Part shown: positions 61,575 through 64,000 of the stretch, piece by piece | Layout: each line of letters begins with the position of its first letter | Position numbering within the stretch: the stretch's first letter is position 1 | Assembly (NCBI GenBank): GCA_033026295.1 | Contig: CM065179.1 | Span: forward strand, 24,607,275 to 24,671,274 | DNA length: 64,000 nucleotides | Origin: Channa striata | Taxonomy: Eukaryota > Chordata > Actinopteri > Anabantiformes > Channidae | Direction: 5' to 3' | Position numbers and translations under genes: made by a program | The notes under the pieces: generated by a model | Databases searched by the model: none | Seen by the model: the letters and a program-made list of their open reading frames with translations, nothing else | What the model was told of the DNA's origin: nothing

Positions 61575-61970
61575 TTGCATGTCAATGATGATGATGGCAA
61601 CAACCATGATGCTAATATTGAAATATATGTTGATGTTAATATTTTCCTATCACAGTGAAAAGAATATGGTCAATGATGATGGCAGACAACCATGACAACA
61701 ATGAAACATGAAAACTACATTTACATTGTAGTGTGGATGATTATATCACAACCATGGCAATTATGATTATACTGACGTTAATGGTGGTGGTAGTGATGGT
61801 GCTGATAGCAACTATGGTACTGATGATGAAGTTAATAAATTGCTGAAGGCATCATGATGGTGGAGATGATGTTGAAAATGATGGAGATGATGATGTTGAT
61901 AATGTAAATGCTGATGTTGATAATGAGGATGAGGATAAATGATGATGAGGGGGATGAGAAGCAGATGAAG
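61575..61970. repeat. GAT-rich imperfect trinucleotide repeat
   Basis: ATGATGATGATGGC near 61584, then GATGGTGGAGATGATGTTGA, AAATGATGGAGATGATGATG, TTGATAATG, GAGGATGAGGATAAATGATG and ATGAGG. GAT or TGA triplets make up much of 400 bases but are interrupted. Reading frames in it are simple-sequence artefacts. Confidence 0.75.
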
Positions 61971-63479
61971 TATAACCCATTATTTGCAGATTACATGAAA
62001 TGCTCCTGGGATCTAACAAAGTCTTTTTATATGGGTGCTGTATTTTTCTTTAAGGTAAATACTACTCTTTGTGAAGCTGTGTGATATGACACTGTTTTCT
62101 GTAAGCGTCTAAGCGCTCTCAAGAATTACATGAACATATAAATGAATTTATGCACCTGCGAGAGACATCTAGCACGGCTTTTGTAGCTGCCTGTTTGTTC
62201 AGCACTGAAGGTCAGCGGTGATGAGGTGAGGTTAGAGTAAAATTGTCTTGGCAATGTTTGAGTGTTTGATGGGTTTACCTGTATTTACCTGTATTTGCTG
62301 CCTGAAACAGGTCCCAGTGTATAGTGAACACACTGTACCTTAAGGGTTTAAGTTTATTCAATGCAATTTGCTCTCAGTATGGTGTCCTGGCATCTTTCAC
62401 TTGCTGCCACAGCAAGACTCAGGGCCAAAAGAACCTCCAAAACCCCAGTCTCTCCCTTCACTCCCTAACTTATCAATAATCTTCTTTCAGCTGATTGTAG
62501 ATGTCATCTCTTCCCATGATCTTCTTGCATGAAGTGAGCTAATGGTGGTTGTGGTAATACTAATATGTCCTTGTATTATTTTGTCTTAACTAGCTTTATT
62601 GGATTCTGGGTGCTACGTACAGATGGGAACATGTACTAGTCCTCCTGGGTTTTTTTCACAGCAAGCAGTGAGATGACAGCTTGCACTGAGAACAACTAAA
62701 ATGAGATCCAATCTTCTATGGATTTGACCATTCAATCTTCCTAGGGATGAGAACAGGTGAGGAAGAGTTTGTCAGATGATAGGTACCATACTAACATGGA
62801 GAAGATCATTGCTTCCTTGAGGATTGAGTTTATGATCAAAGAGATTTGGGTGCTTTAGATATCTCCAAGCAAACCCTGAGAGAAGCCTCCGGGCTGCTGC
62901 AACAACTTCAGGATTCAGTGTAGAGGACTTATCAAACCAATAGTAGGCACAGGGATCAGTAATGTTGTTTTTTTAATCCAAGCTTCAGTCTTTTGCTGAA
63001 GGAGCAAAGCCATGGGGACTTTGCCATGGGAAAAATTGAAAAGAAACGAAATGAGGCCCAGTAGTGAACATCAATTCAAACGCCAGATGAAATCTTCTTG
63101 TATAATGAATATAATGAACTGACCTGATGTAACTCATTAGACTACATATCCACTGGCATGTGTAAGTTGGCATTAATTTGAATGTCTAATGGAATGCAGA
63201 TTTGATGGCATATTGACTTCTGCCATGTTTAAATGAGGTGCGCATAGTAATTTATATTTGCATAAAGAAACGTTAGATAAGTAAAATTTTGGCTCCGCTA
63301 AAATCTGCTTTTGTTTCTCTACATGTCATCCTAGTACACATAAATGGTACATATTGTCAACCAACTTGACAAAAAATAAGATGTTTCGTCAATATTTCCA
63401 AAAGTAAGAATGACCAAAATTTGTCATTTGCAAACAAATTATGTCCTTTTTGAAGCAGAGATTTTTTTGTTTTTTTAAT
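61971..63479. other. Intronic DNA, nothing firmly recognised
   Basis: A direct TTTACCTGTA doublet occurs near 62275-62295. The rest is unique. The stretch could include an eroded 5' part of the LINE that follows, but I cannot align it. Confidence 0.4.
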
Positions 63480-63539
63480 CAGACCTGGAGCTTAATAACT
63501 TTAGGAACAAACTGAACTGCTTGAGGTGATTGACTGTCA

Positions 63540-64000
63540 AACCTAACATCCAGGAAGGGCAACACAAATTAAGTTCTCGTTGAGTAATGGTAGAGGACTT
63601 CTTTACTCTTGAAGTGTTGGGGGAGGAAATTTCCCATCCAATCTACATGTGTTCTGAAAACTTGGAGAAGGATTGTGACTGAGTCCTTTTGGAGATCCTA
63701 TGGTTGCTTCTGCTGGATTATGGGATACCGGGGCCATTGCTACATACCAATAATGATTAGGGACTTTCGTCAATCTTAAATGCAGAGCAGAGCTTCTTAC
63801 CTTTGTTAGAGCATTACTTTGAGCAGAATGGTGTGGGTAATTTGAGAGTCAGCCCCTCCAGATCTGACACCATGTTTCTGTGCTAAAAAAGGGCAGATTC
63901 CACCTTTCAGGTTGGGATCGAGCTGTTGATTACATGTACAAGTGACCAAAAGGAGATTCTTTCATTGGGTGATAGGGTAGAGCTCAATCTTAGTGATGTG
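63540..64000 (+). mobile_element. Rex3/RTE-type LINE remnant, runs off the right edge
   Basis: The plus strand shows the order of a fish RTE-like reverse transcriptase with deletions. ATCCAGGAAGGGCAACACAA matches the IQEEQC region. At 63653-63680 the frame reads SENLEKDCD, equivalent to the usual DLEKAFDRV (motif A), and then EILWLLLLDYGIPGPLLH at about 63689-63745. The central YADD-bearing part is deleted. SDTMFLC, a stop, KRADSTFQVGIELL at about 63865-63930 equals SETMVLSRKRVDCPLRVGDEIL. After a further deletion LSLGDRVELNLSDV at the edge equals LSLRDRVRSS. Stops and deletions show it is dead. The family name is from memory. Confidence 0.75.

Larger units (their letters stand above)
58445..64000 (-). 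other. nlgn1: Upstream intron of the neuroligin gene (partial)
   Basis: This stretch lies 5' of the exon on the gene strand. In vertebrate neuroligins the alternatively spliced site A cassette exons precede the exon that starts DIRxSG, so they could lie in this intron. I looked for a short minus-strand acidic cassette with splice signals and did not find one in these 5.5 kb. The stretch contains AT-rich unique DNA, a GAT-rich simple repeat near 61.6-62.0 kb and a LINE remnant at the right edge. Confidence 0.7.

Noticed and set aside
61861..61950. Acidic plus-strand frame in the GAT tract as a neuroligin site-A cassette exon
   Set aside because: It is on the strand opposite to the gene, lacks paired splice sites and is simple-sequence DNA.

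Overview
This window looks like teleost fish nuclear DNA. It is AT-rich and almost gene-free, it carries many microsatellites, and it holds fish-type mobile elements: a Tc1-like transposon, L2/CR1/Rex1-type and Rex3/RTE-type LINE fragments, tRNA-headed SINEs and a hAT element. No bacterial, phage or organelle gene organisation is present. Species cannot be told from the sequence alone.

The only host coding sequence I can support is one 153-base internal exon on the minus strand (58292..58444) of a neuroligin gene, best matching nlgn1. It has a consensus acceptor with a polypyrimidine tract and a GTAAGT donor, is phase 1 on both sides, and encodes the neuroligin HGGSYMEGTGN / VNYRLGVLG segment of the esterase-like ectodomain. 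Everything else is intron of that gene: at least 58.3 kb on the downstream side (1..58291) and at least 5.5 kb on the upstream side (58445..64000). The neighbouring exons lie outside the window.

Layout from left to right: 2.3-2.8 kb, a small cluster of TE relics (LINE RT piece, SINE tail, hAT end); 3.7-5.2 kb, a decayed L2/CR1/Rex1-type LINE with its (ATTCTG)n tail; 6.9-7.1 kb, a minus-strand SINE; 11.9 kb, a SINE piece; 13.3-13.6 kb, a minisatellite; 16.6-16.9 kb, a probable DNA-transposon relic; 18.65 and 25.4 kb, two inverted copies of a ~200-base repeat I do not recognise; 28.6-29.3 kb, a probable decayed DNA transposon; 29.6-31.0 kb, a full-span but inactivated Tc1-like transposon flanked by TA; 40.4 kb and 41.3 kb, two common fish interspersed repeats; 46.1 kb, a retroelement C-terminal relic; 48.3-49.1 kb, a SINE split by a 596-base hAT-type element with an 8-base target duplication; 57.6-58.2 kb, a degenerate tandem repeat beside the splice donor; 61.6-62.0 kb, a GAT-rich simple repeat; 63.5-64.0 kb, a Rex3/RTE-type LINE remnant running off the edge.

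No operon, CRISPR array, rRNA or functional tRNA gene was seen. Open reading frames elsewhere are short, carry no recognisable domain, and mostly lie on repeats. Family names and comparisons come from memory, not from a search. The least explained item is the 18.65/25.4 kb inverted repeat pair and the perfect hairpin at its left end.
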